NCBI GenBank assembly: GCA_029339195.1
Contig: JAPTJF010000215.1
Coordinates: 35,931-99,930 of the forward strand
Source: Micractinium sp. NFX-FRZ
Lineage: Eukaryota; Chlorophyta; Trebouxiophyceae; Chlorellales; Chlorellaceae
DNA: 64,000 nucleotides
Reading direction: 5' to 3'
Both the position numbers and the translations under genes were made by a program. The notes beneath the pieces were generated by a model. That model did no database searches. It saw only the letters and a program-made list of their open reading frames with translations, and had not been told where the DNA came from. This document shows, piece after piece, positions 21,464 to 32,177 of this stretch (positions within the stretch are counted from its first letter, which is position 1; each line of letters begins with the position of its first letter).

Positions 21464-22595
21464 GCGGCACCGGCACGCGGTGTGCCGCCCTGCCACTGCC
21501 CGCAGCCCGGCGCTGACAGCCCTTTCTGAGTCAAACTGCCTCGGGGCAGTGCCTGCCTGCCCGGGGCTTGCAGCATGAAAAACGATGCCCAGGCAGCTCT
21601 GTGCCTGCCCATGAAACATATGCTTGCTGCTTCCATGTTGTTTGTTTGATTGAGGAACGCACACACACTCTCTCTGTTGCCTGTAGTCCGCTTCCCTTCC
21701 AACCGAGGGCGCGCCGCCCGCTGTTAGCGCCCTTCTGGCAGAAATGAACCTTCCTTCTTTTGCAGCCGCATGGCTCCCTTCAACTCGAACCCCAGCTCCC
21801 TCGACGGCCTCACTGTTGCTCTTCTTTGCTGTGGTCGAACAGGCCTGCGCGGCTGCTTGCCGCCCCGCCTTGCCTCAGCGTACGTCTGCCTTGCGCTCGC
21901 CCGCTCGCCCGCCCTGCCTTCCCCTACCGTTCGTAGTTCGTTCTTTGTAATAGTTCTTTGTAAATGAACACACATTCACACAAAACGTTGGGATGTAGGC
22001 CGACGAACACGCAAGGTTCAGGACGCGCTTGCCAGGGTGTGTTTCTCGGCGCCCGCTCGCGGTGCAACCTTGAACAGCGTGGCGGGGCGCAGCAACCCGC
22101 CGCCGCTTGAATTCGACCACTGCCATCGCCCCGAACCTGTGCGGGCCGGAGAACCTGGCGGGGATGGGTGCGGGCACCTATTTCGCTTTGAACTGATGTC
22201 GCATTCTCAACCGATGGCCTGCCTGGGCGCTTTGCATGCCTGGGATCAACCCCAGCTCGTTTCAAGTGCATCCTCATGTGGGATGTACATGTTTCGTGCG
22301 GCCTGCCGAGGAGTGCGGCGCCAGTGGTGGGTCAAAGGTTGTGTGGGGGTGCCTGCTGCCTGTCCTGCGCCGCCGCAGCGCCTCCAGCAAATGGGGATTG
22401 CACGGAACTTCGTGTCGAGCATGTTGGCACAGCTGCAAGGGCGTCCCCGGCCGTGTGAGGGGCGCGAGGAGAACTCGCCGACGTGGCTCGCGCTGTCCCT
22501 CCATTTCCTGCACACACAGGCCACAGGTGCCCTCCCGCGTCCAACCCACTACCCCACTGGCCTGCAGGGCGCCCACGCCGCCCTCAGCCGCAGCC
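21464..22595 (+). other. Intergenic, MLDP 3' UTR to RNA-binding protein promoter
   Basis: 1.13 kb with an AT-richer patch near 21590-21650 and two TGTAA signals at 21946-21963. No coding pattern, RNA gene or repeat is recognised. Confidence 0.4.
21946..21963 (+). terminator. Paired TGTAA poly(A) signals
   Basis: Two TGTAA copies (21946-21950 and 21959-21963) lie about 490 nt after the MLDP stop in a locally AT-richer stretch. They could end the MLDP transcript, which would then have a long 3' UTR typical of chlorophytes. Confidence 0.45.
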
Positions 22596-25579
22596 ATGGC
22601 GGGCACACTCCTGCGCCTGCGGGGGCTCCCCTTCTCGGCCACTGTGGAGGACGTGCAGGGTTTCTTTGGGGCTGGGGAGGACTACCAGGTGGAAGCAGTG
22701 TACCTGGGCCTCCGAAATGGTAAGCGCGCTGGAGCTTGCGGAACAGCTGAGGGATGGCGCCCCCAGCGCGCCGCCCACTGCCTTCTGAGGCTCTTGGAAG
22801 CACGCTTGCAGAATTTGCGGGCGGCGGGGACCCTAATGTCGCCGCGATTGCCACCATCCCCACGCAGGCAAGCCCACCGGCGAGGCCTACGTGCAGTTCG
22901 GGACGCTGGAGGATGCCAAGCGAGCGCTGGCGGAGAAGCAGCACGAAAACATGGGCAACAGATACATAGAGTGAGCAGCGGGGCTGCGGCGCCGTGCACC
23001 CCGCCGGCGGACGGCGGCCCGCGCAGTTTAAACTTCTGGCTCTCCCTGCCCGCCCTGGCCCCCGCTTTGCGCCGCTGTGCCCCCGCCCGGCCCGATGACG
23101 CCGCCACGCCCCCCGCCGCGCAGGATTTTCGTGGCCGGCGAGGCCGACCTGCTGGCCGAGACGAGCGGCGCGCCGGGCGGCGCGCCCAGCCTGTCGGGCC
23201 ACGTCGTCCGCCTGCGCGGCCTGCCCTTCAACTCCACCGCCGCCGATGTGGTGGCCTTCTTTGAGGGGGTGGAGACAATGGGCGGCGAGGGAGGCATCGT
23301 CTTCACCTGCACGCCCGACGGGCGCCCCACTGGGGAGGCGTATGTGGAGCTGGCGACGGCAGAGGCGCTGGCGGGCGCGCTGGCACGCCACAAGGAGAAG
23401 ATTGGGGCCCGCTACATCGAGATCTTCGAGTCCTCGAAAGGGGACATGTACCAGGCGGTGCAGCAGGTGGGCTGGGGCGCAGGGTGGAGGCTGGGAGGCT
23501 GGCAGAAGCTGAGTGGCCGGCTGGGCGGAGGGTCTGGGCCTGCGCGTGGCTGCCGTCGCCGCACCGTGCCACCACCGGGCCAGCCGCCAACCTCTCCTCC
23601 CGCTGCTGCTGCTCCTCCTTGACCGCCGGCCTGCAGCATGGCTACTTCACAAATGTGGGAGGCCGGCGGCGGCACCACTGGCACCAGCAGCACGGCAGCG
23701 CCGGCAATGCGGCGGCCGCCGCCGCCGCTGCCGGGCAGTACCCACCAGACGCCGGCGGCGGGGGAGGCATGGGCGGCGGCGGCGGGCGTGGCCGGGGGTC
23801 CCAAATGGACGAGATGACAAATGCATTTGCAGGTGGGTGGGACGCAAGGAGGGGAGTGAGGAGAGCGGGCGCACGGGCGTGGTGGGTGGCAAGTGCCCAT
23901 GGCCATCCTGCGCCAGTGTGGTGTGCATATCTGGCTGTGGTTGGCCTGCGGGAGGTCGGCTCACACATAGGCATGCCGCACCCAGCTTGTCGCCCCTTCA
24001 TGCCCTCCCCATACCCCTCTCTGCCGCAGGGTTTGGGCTGTCACAGCGCGACATGCAGGTGCCGGGCCCGCCGCGGTGGGGCGCCTACGGCGCGCCTGCA
24101 GACCAGCAGTACCAGCAGTACGCAGGAGTGCCGCCGCGCCAGATGCAGCAGGCGGGTGTGATGCCGCCGGGCGGCATGCGCTGGCGGCCGACGGGCCAGA
24201 TGCAGCAGCCAGGGGGCAGCATGCACTTCAACCCCGCGCCTGGGCCCCCGCCTGGCAAGGTGAGCGCCTGCTTGGCCTGCCCGCCCCGCCTGTCCCGCCT
24301 GCTTGCTTTCTGGGCCTGCCTGCTGGCATTACCACCCCAAAGGCCACTTTGCTTGCCGCCTTACAAGCTTTACCCTGCCCATAACCCTGCCCACCATGCT
24401 GCCTGGCTGCAGGGCGGGCGCGGCGGGCTGCCCAACGGCACGCGCCAGGGCGGCGGCGGCATGATGGGCGGCGGGATGGAGTACGGGGGCCACCACGGGC
24501 ATGCGCAGCACCACGGGCATGGGCAGGCAACCATGATGTTCAACCCGTTCATGATGCAGCACCCGCTCATGGTGCACCAGCAGCAGCAGCACCACGGCAC
24601 CGCCTGGGGCGCAGCCGGCATGATGCAGCCGCAGGTGGGGCGGGCGGGTGGGGGCTTGCAAGTGTGGCCACCACAGGGGGCCCGGTTGGCCTGGCGTGCA
24701 GCTTGGGGTGCAGTGAGCAGCAAGTTGTCCAGCTGGTGTGCCGCCTGGCTTCAGACAGAGGCTGCTTGCTCTGCCATGGGAAGTCCCACAGCCGCCCCAA
24801 CCTGCCGTCACCCGCGCACGCCTGCCTCCCCTGCTTGTCCCTGCGCCTTTGGAACGACTGCAGGGCGGCGCCTGGTACGGCGGCATGCAGATGGGGCGCG
24901 GCATGCACCCCCAGATGGGCCAGATGGGCATGGCCGGAGGCTACTACAACCCTGGCTACTACGCAATGGGAGGACGAGCCACAGGTGGGGTTGGGGGACA
25001 GGCGGGGGCAGGCACAGGTGGGCTGGGGGGACAGGCGGGGGGCAGGCTGCGCAGCCCACCGGATTGCACAGGAATGAGCAGGTGGGGTGCACGCCGCCCG
25101 GTTCTTGCTGGCTTAGCAGATCAGTTGGCCGCTCTTTTCCCTCTCGTTTGCCCTGCTGCTATGCTGGCTCAGGTGTGAGGCCGCACGGCCGCCCTCCCTC
25201 TGAAGGCTGGTAGCCCGTGTGACAGAGGCGTGCCCGCTCCCCTTCCCCTGGTGCAGGTCCGCACTCCGGCGGCAGCGGGCACCACCACCAGCAGCACAGC
25301 GGCGGCGGCGGCAGGCACTCGTATGCGTCGGGTTCTGCGCACTCAGGCGCCTCTGCCTCTCATGGTGGCGGGGCCAGCCAGAGCAGCGCCGCCGCCGCTG
25401 CCGCCGCTGCCGCTGCCGCTGCTGCTGCGACGGCAGCGCCCGCGCCTGCTGCCGCAGCACCCGCAACGGCAGCAGCTGATGCAAGCAGCGACAACGGCAG
25501 CCAGACGGCAGGTGGGGAGGCGGCTGCCGAGCCAGATGCATCGGCATCGGCGGCGCCACCCGCGACGCCCGAGCCGTGA
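22596..25579 (+). CDS. RNA-binding protein with two RRMs (hnRNP F/H or GRSF-like)
   Basis: Eight exons (22596-22719, 22868-22970, 23124-23466, 23637-23832, 24030-24259, 24413-24634, 24864-24984, 25257-25579) give 553 residues. RRM1 (about residues 4-78) opens LLRLRGLPFSATVEDVQGFF and has GEAYVQF as RNP1. RRM2 (about 103-185) opens VVRLRGLPFNSTAADVVAFF with GEAYVEL. RLRGLPF-type quasi-RRMs are typical of hnRNP F/H and GRSF1 splicing or RNA-processing factors. The rest is low complexity, rich in Gly, Met, Gln, His and Ala, including GGMGGGGGRGRG and long Ala runs near the C-terminus. All junctions are GT-AG. A duplicated donor-like tract follows exon 7. Confidence 0.85.
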
Positions 25580-27910
25580 GCGCCCGCTTGTCGCCCGGCA
25601 GTGGGAACAGAATGTACCCCTCCTCACCACCCCCTCCTCAGCCTGCCAGCGACACCAGCGCAAGCACATCGGCTTGCTCTGCGGCCACTGGCGGCTGCGG
25701 CTCAGCTGACCCCCAACCCGACAAACTGACCTGACACCTCAAGTGGCCTGACTGACCTCCGCCCAGAGCAGCAGCCTCCCCCCCCACGGCAGCTGCAGCA
25801 GTGCAGCGCCCTACCCCCGCCCCACCCGTGTCTCCCTAGCACTTGTGGCTCCTTGTAGCTCCGTGCCCACACCAGACGCTCCACCCCACACTCCCCTGCC
25901 CCTGCTCACCGACCCCCTCTCACCCACGTGCCCGCCCACCCTGACCGCACTGCGACCTTTCTACCGACCCGCACAGCACAGCATGTGTACGATACGCGGC
26001 AGCTGCTGCTTGCTGCATGCAGCCGCCTCCTCCCCGGATCGCCTGCCTGCCCGCTACACCGCGCTACCCCATGCACCCTCCTCTGCTCCTGGTGCGTGTT
26101 CTGGGTCCCTCGGCCTCTGCCCGCCTGGGGCCTTCCAGTGCTGCAGGGCATGCGGGGTGCAGGGATGGACACGGCTGCTGTGCCAGGCATGCTCCCGCCA
26201 CATCTCATCAGTTTTCCTCATGCGCCCAACCCCCACTTCTCCGACCCAACCGACCGACCGTGCAGCCCCATACCGCTCTCCCTTCCGCAACACTCCCGTC
26301 CCCATCTCGCTTCTTCGTTACAGCAAGGCCTGCGTTTCCCCTTCCCCCATGATGCATGCGTGCCTCACCAACATCCCAGACGGACACAGACCAACACCAC
26401 TCCCACACTCCCCCTCACCCGGATTCCTGCCATGCCCATACCCTCCCTTCCCCGTATGCGTGCCGCCCTCGGTGATTCACCCCCTGTGCCTACCATGCCA
26501 CCAGCAGCAACCCCATTTCATCCCCTGTAAACCCCATGCAAATCCTTGAGCAGGCTTCAGCAGTGCCCCCGGCAGGCAGCCACCGTGACAGCGATAGAGT
26601 AGCTGTCCTCTGGTGGTAGGGGGCCAAACATTCTGGCAGAAAGGAAAGAGCAGCTGCGCTGTGCAGGATGGAGCGAGCGTTTGGTGGGCTGTGGGAGCAG
26701 GCATCTTCTTGCCCGCTGCACTGCACTGCACTGCACGCAAGCTAGGTTTGGCCTTCAAGTTCTCGTAGGCGTGCTTTGCCTACTAGCTGTTGGCATATAT
26801 GAAGTGAAACCCTGCGTAGCATCATGCAGCGCATGGTTGCAGTGCACGCATGTCGTGCGGGGGGGCATGAGGGCGGGGGGGCATGCACCGGCATCTGCAA
26901 GGCCTGCAAGCTTTCAGAGGTAGCCTTGTGCATGAGCAGGAAGGTGACCCCGGCCACTTATGTTGCTTGACATGTTAGCAGCATCAGGGCTCACCCCTCG
27001 TACGTTCTTCACGGACGTAAGGCGGCCCATGGCAGTGGTTGGTTGAGGTGGCGGCCATGGTACTGACAGCAGCAGAGGAGGTGCCGGGTACGTGGCTCGT
27101 GGTTGTGTAGTTGCCTCCTTGCTCGCCCCTAGTTGGAAGCACAGCCAGACTCCCCGAAAGGACGAAACCTGGTCATCCCGTCCACCTGTCGGCGCAGCAA
27201 CCCAGTGCTCCAGGCTGGCGCACTGGCGGTGCTCGCGCAGGCCACACACCGCCGGCGCCGCCCTTGCCTCCACTACAGGGACACTGCTCTTCTCCGTCCA
27301 CTGCCGCGCACAATTGGTACTGTGCACACCTATGTCTTAGCCTGGCAGGCTGCGGCAGAGCCTCCTTGCCATGTGACCTGCCAGCAAGGCACGCTCCGCG
27401 CGGCGCGATTAGCGCTTGAACAGTGCTGCCTTGGAGAGTTGCAGCCCGCCATCTGACGCAAAATTGTCTACCTTCCACAAGCTTAGCCCGCCCTGCAGGT
27501 CCCCAGCCTGGCAGGCAAGCCAACTTTCAGCTTGCTCAAGTGAGTGCACTGCACGGACTTTTGCAGCTGCGACCAGGGCCTGAACATGTCTCTGGGCCGT
27601 CCACGGCCCGTTTGCTGGGCTCTGCGAAACACCAACGGAAAGCCCTTGAGCAACATGCCATACCCCGCTTTTGAGTGCGCGCGCTTCAGGCCGCTTTAGC
27701 AGCTCCTTTGCGCCCATATGAACCCATGCACAGGTCAGCGCTGAAAAAGGAGGACGGCCGAGACTCTTCCCCCCCCCACACACGGCAGGGCTCCCAACGG
27801 TGGGATACCGGCGCCCCCACGCCGGCGCCCCCAAGCGCACTGCCCCAACGTGGGAGGCAGCGCACCTGCCAGCCCTCCACAGGCATGCCCACGCGCCGCT
27901 CTAACATCAA
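25580..27910. other. 2.3-kb intergenic region, no gene recognised
   Basis: The first part is a pyrimidine-rich continuation of the RRM gene 3' end. TGTAA appears at 26526-26530. The middle (26540-27500) has lower GC and scattered short open frames on both strands with no family pattern and no consistent splice structure. I see no RNA gene or mobile element. A small lineage-specific gene cannot be excluded. Confidence 0.4.
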
Positions 27911-30900
27911 ATGACAGCTGCACTACAGCCCCCGCCCCCGGCTGCCAGCCGCCGATGGGAGGTGGTCCTCCTGCTGGATCTGCTCCCGCTGGCAGTGCTG
28001 GCCGCCGCTGCAGGCCGCTTGCTGCCGCACGGGGGCGCGCCTGGCGACCGCCTCATGCTCGACTTCCCGCCCAACCGAAACCTCTTCAACCAGCCGGTGC
28101 TGACCGTGGCTCGTGTCGATGTGGCTGGAAGAGAGGTTTATCTTGAAGTGCCCCAGGCACCGGTGGGCGTGCTGGCCCTCTTCCACGGTACGCGCGCCCG
28201 GCTCCCCTGGCCCGCTCAGGCCCTGGCCAGGCCCAGCAGTGCTTGATGCGATTCCAGACTGCGTTGCCTTGCTTGGCACTGGAGGCACCCATGCCTGTCT
28301 GCTCGGCCGCCTGGGCCTCAGCGCCGTGCTCGCCTGCTGGTGGCCCACCCTGCTGCTTGCCTCCGACAATTTCACGCAGGCTGCGCACACAGCGCTCAGG
28401 ACTTTTGGTACCGCCAGCCTGGGTGTGAGGAGTGCCGCGGTAAGTGAGCAGGAGGGTTGAGTTCCCGCAAGGGAGCCGGTGAACCCAGATGGGCTGCTTG
28501 GCTCAATGCAGGCCGTGCCTCCACCCGCCGCCACGCAGCCTGGCCCACCACCGCCGCCTGCTGCCTCTGCATCGCCCCGCACGCAGGGCTGCCCGGGGAA
28601 GTGTCCCACACCAAGCAGGCGCTTGCGCTGGGCTACGCTGTGGTGGCCATCAACTCACTCAATCGAAGCACCAACAAGACTGACCGCTCGCACCGCTGCT
28701 TCAGGTGCGCCCAGGCATGTTTGTGGCAGCTTTGCGGCAGGGGCAAGGCCAGGGCTGGAGGCGCAGCTGAGCCGAACCCTTCGTTCCTTGGCCCGCCGCA
28801 CACCCATCACTGGCTGCCTTCTGACCACCAAAGTGGCCCCCTGCTCCCCTGTTGCCACCCTGCAGCTACCGCACTGACAAAGACGGCGTCCTGGCCACCC
28901 TGCGCACCCTCCCGCCGAGCCTGGGCCTGGAGGTGAGCGGGCACATGCTGCGTGTGCTGGGCGGGGATCACAGCGTGGCACGGCAGGCGGAGGCTGTGCG
29001 CCTGCGCTGCGCAGCCTCACACCATGGCGCCAGCCACCCGTACTGGCCGCATGCAGCGCCTGGCGAGAGTGCACTTCCCTCCCCTGTCCACCTGCACTCT
29101 TGCATCCCCGCCAGCCCTGCAGGGCCTGCCCCTTCTACCTGTCCAGCCTGCTGGCCTGCTCCGCCGCCCTGCCGTCAGAAAGCAATCAAGACGCCCGTCT
29201 TTCAAATGAATGTGCCCTGCCCCTGCCCTGCCCTGCCCTGCCCTGCCCTGCCCTGCAGGGCCTGCCCCTCTTCCTGGGAGGCATCTCCTCCGGCGCCTCC
29301 TTTGCCCTCAAGCTGCCCAGCGCCATGCGGCCCGGAGAGGTATCGGGCATCTTTGCTGAGCTGCTAGGTGTGGACCCCCACAAGGAGCACTTTGATGTGA
29401 GGCAACAGCTATTGTGGGGCAGGGTCTGGGATGGGAGCAGGGGGGGGGCTTTGGAGAGGGTGCGCCTGCCAGAGGGGCAGGCTGACCTGGCAGGCAGCGG
29501 GCAGGCTGAGCTGGCAGGCAGCGGCAGGCGGCGCTGGCGGGGGGCGTTTGCTTTGCCTCCCGACAACAGGAGACCTGTGGGCATTGTGTAGCAAGCTCCA
29601 GGGAAATAGTGGGAGCCTTGCATGATCATGCGAGGTTCATGCCAGCACGTCCAGCGTCCCTCTCCTGCCCTTGCCGCCGCCCTGCAGTGGGGCGCCTGGC
29701 CGCCGGTGGCCTTCATCGCCATGCAGCACGACCTGCCCGCCAGGCAGAGGGTGGCACGCAACCAGGATGCGCTGCAGCGGGCGGGCATCCCAGCGCAGAC
29801 CATCCAGGTCAGCGCCTAGTGCATTTCAGCCTCGCGGGTGCAGCCTCTGGCCCCGCTGGCACTGTCCTGTTCTGCCTGGTTGCAATGTGTGTACTGCCGT
29901 GGCTTGCGGCAGCTGACTAGCTCCCTTGGATTGCCTGCCTGTTGCTTGCCCCAACCCCACACCCTCAAGCTGTGACCTTCTTCCTCTGCCACAGCCCACC
30001 AGCCTGCCTGACGTACCCCCGCCCCATGGTGTCTCTCCATCTCCCCCCTCCCTGCAGGTGCCCCAGCGTGCCGTCTACCCTGCTTTCTTCTCAGACCAAG
30101 CAGCTGACATCAGCCCGCAGCTCTCCCAGAGGCTGGTGGCAGCGCTCACAGAGGTGGGGAGGGGTGGGGTCGAGAGCGCCCAGGGATGGACAGCTTGCAC
30201 GAACGGGCGGCAGCTGGAGGGCAGCTGTCATGCATGGTGGTGCCTGCACTGCCCAGGCGGCAAAGGTCCATTGTACGGTGTGTTAGGGGCCCGCCTGCAA
30301 GCACAGCTGATCTGGCCCCCCTGCACCCACCCCTGCCTGCAGTTTGGGGTGCTGGACCAGGATGGGTGGATGCCAGCGGACCCCAAGTGGGGGTTCGACG
30401 TTGACTGGCGGGTGAGCAATGTTGAGCTCCTGCAGCCTGCGCAGCTTGAGCTAGCAGCCCTGCATATTTCCATCCTGTGAAAAGACGGCTGTTGCGGGCG
30501 CTGCCCAGCTGTTCCGAATGCTGCTACCCAGGCAGCGATGAACGCCTGGGGACTGCCCACTGGCGTCTTAACTGATTCCCAACGTGCGGCATGCAGGCCC
30601 AGCTGCCGCAGCGCGTCCCAGAAATGGATGGCTCCTCCCCCGTCAGGAGCCTGGAGCTCGACTCCTCGGCAGTGGTTGGTGAGCGCTGCTGCCCTCTGTC
30701 ATCTTTGCAACTTGCGGAGGCGGTCCGTGGGAAGCGAGGGCGACGCTGCCAGCGTGCATGCAGCCTGCCGGGGGGGCGCGCAGTTCCATGCCATGCCATG
30801 CGCTGTTGCTGACAGAGCAGGCATGCACAGCAGTGGTGGCCACTGCTAGCAGCTCTGAGCGTGCCTCCATGCATGCCACGTCATCACGCCACCTCGCTGC

Positions 30901-31358
30901 CCCGCAGAGCTGCTGAACACTGCCTACTCCAAGCACGAGGTTGTGGGGGATTACACCACCGCTGCCCTGCGCTGGCTGCACAGCGGCGCACGCGGAAACC
31001 TGACGCAGCTCGCCGAGGTGTGTGTGGCGGGGTGGGAGGGGGGGGCGGGGCGGGAAGAAGCACGTGGTAGTGGCGGGAGGATGTGTGCAGCTTACTCTCT
31101 GCGTTGCCTTGTACTGCTGTTGGGCTGGACAGCCGATGCCTGTGGCAGCTTCCCACGTGCCCCCTGCCCCACCTGCCCTGCGTGCTGTGCTGTGCTGTGA
31201 CCATGCAGGAGTATGTCATCCGCCGGCCCGCAGTCTTGACAGCTGACCGGCTGCAGCCAGGGGAGAAGCCTGCCACCGCAGGCGACCCGCCGGTGCAGCC
31301 CGCAGCAGCGCTGGCAGCACATGCCCGGTTGGAGAGGTCTCTGGGGGGCGCCACGTGA
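27911..31358 (+). CDS. Alpha/beta-hydrolase family protein
   Basis: Ten exons (27911-28187, 28512-28704, 28866-28932, 29259-29396, 29688-29807, 30058-30153, 30343-30411, 30597-30678, 30908-31017, 31209-31358) give 433 residues. An N-terminal hydrophobic segment (VVLLLDLLPLAVLAAAAG) may be a signal anchor. The hydrolase core has GVLALFHG (oxyanion strand), LGYAVVAINSLNRSTN, and the nucleophile elbow LFLGGISSGAS with Ser at about 189 in GxSxG. The region LLNTAYSKHEVVGDYTTAAL carries the likely catalytic His. Substrate is unknown. All junctions are GT-AG. Intron 3 ends in a CCCTG pentamer run and contains an earlier near-copy of the exon 4 acceptor. Confidence 0.78.
29217..29256 (+). repeat. CCCTG pentamer run at intron 3 acceptor
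   Basis: About seven tandem CCCTG units form the polypyrimidine tract immediately before the exon 4 acceptor of the hydrolase gene. Confidence 0.8.
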
Positions 31359-32177
31359 GGTGGCCCCAGCACTGCCTGTATCGTATACAAGGCCATGTGA
31401 CCAGAACTGACTATCGGCTGCTCCGTGAGCCTGTGATATGTATGCCCCACTTGAATATGACTATGCAATTGTGCTATTACTGTCAGCATTTGTGTACTGC
31501 CCTCCTCGGTATGCATGTGTCTGTGCGGCAGCACACCTGCCGCCTGCGACCTCTGCGCTTTCTGTACCTCCGCCAGGCATGCGGGCCCTGAGCCATGAAA
31601 CCTGTCCTGACTCCGTTGCGCTCACATCCGCTGTGCATTATGCCTTACCGGCAGCCTCGCCCTTCATCTCGCGCCATATGCGCCCAACCTGCCACGTCAT
31701 CACAACCTGTATTCCGTGCACCCTCGTCTGCCTCTGGCCCCCACACCCTTCCCAACTGACTGTTGGCGGCCTGCCCACTGCACCCTGCTACGTGGTAGTA
31801 TGCTTTATGTGTGCGTGTAAAGCACCGCATGCAGGACCAGGGCCAGGTGGCAGCAATCCTGAGCTTGCTGAGCTGGCATGCCGATGACTCTGGCAGAGGA
31901 GCCGCTCAACGCGGGGCCAGGCTTGATGATGATGCTGGCAGCTGCCTAGGCTGACGCCGGTGGCAGAAGCGGCTGGTATCTGCAGCAGGAAGGCGGGCGG
32001 GCAGTGGGAAGCAGGTGGGCTGGGCACTTGGGCTGGCTTTCTCAGCAGGCAAGCGGGCTGGCAGGCGCACCGCCGTCAGCAGCCTGCATCCCGGCACAGC
32101 ACGCTTGGGGGCGCTGCCTGATGGCGGCCGCTTGCTGGTGCAGAGATGGGAATGGGGCAAGAGGTGCGGCTGCCGAC
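31359..32177. other. Convergent 3' regions
   Basis: 819 bp separates the hydrolase stop from the ABCG stop on the other strand. TGTAA at 31816-31820 could serve the hydrolase. The first 450 bp are less GC-rich than average. No gene is seen. Confidence 0.4.

Noticed and set aside
25845..26549. 234-codon frame after the RRM gene
   Set aside because: Pro/Ser/His/Cys-rich low-complexity translation of a pyrimidine-rich 3' region with no family pattern.
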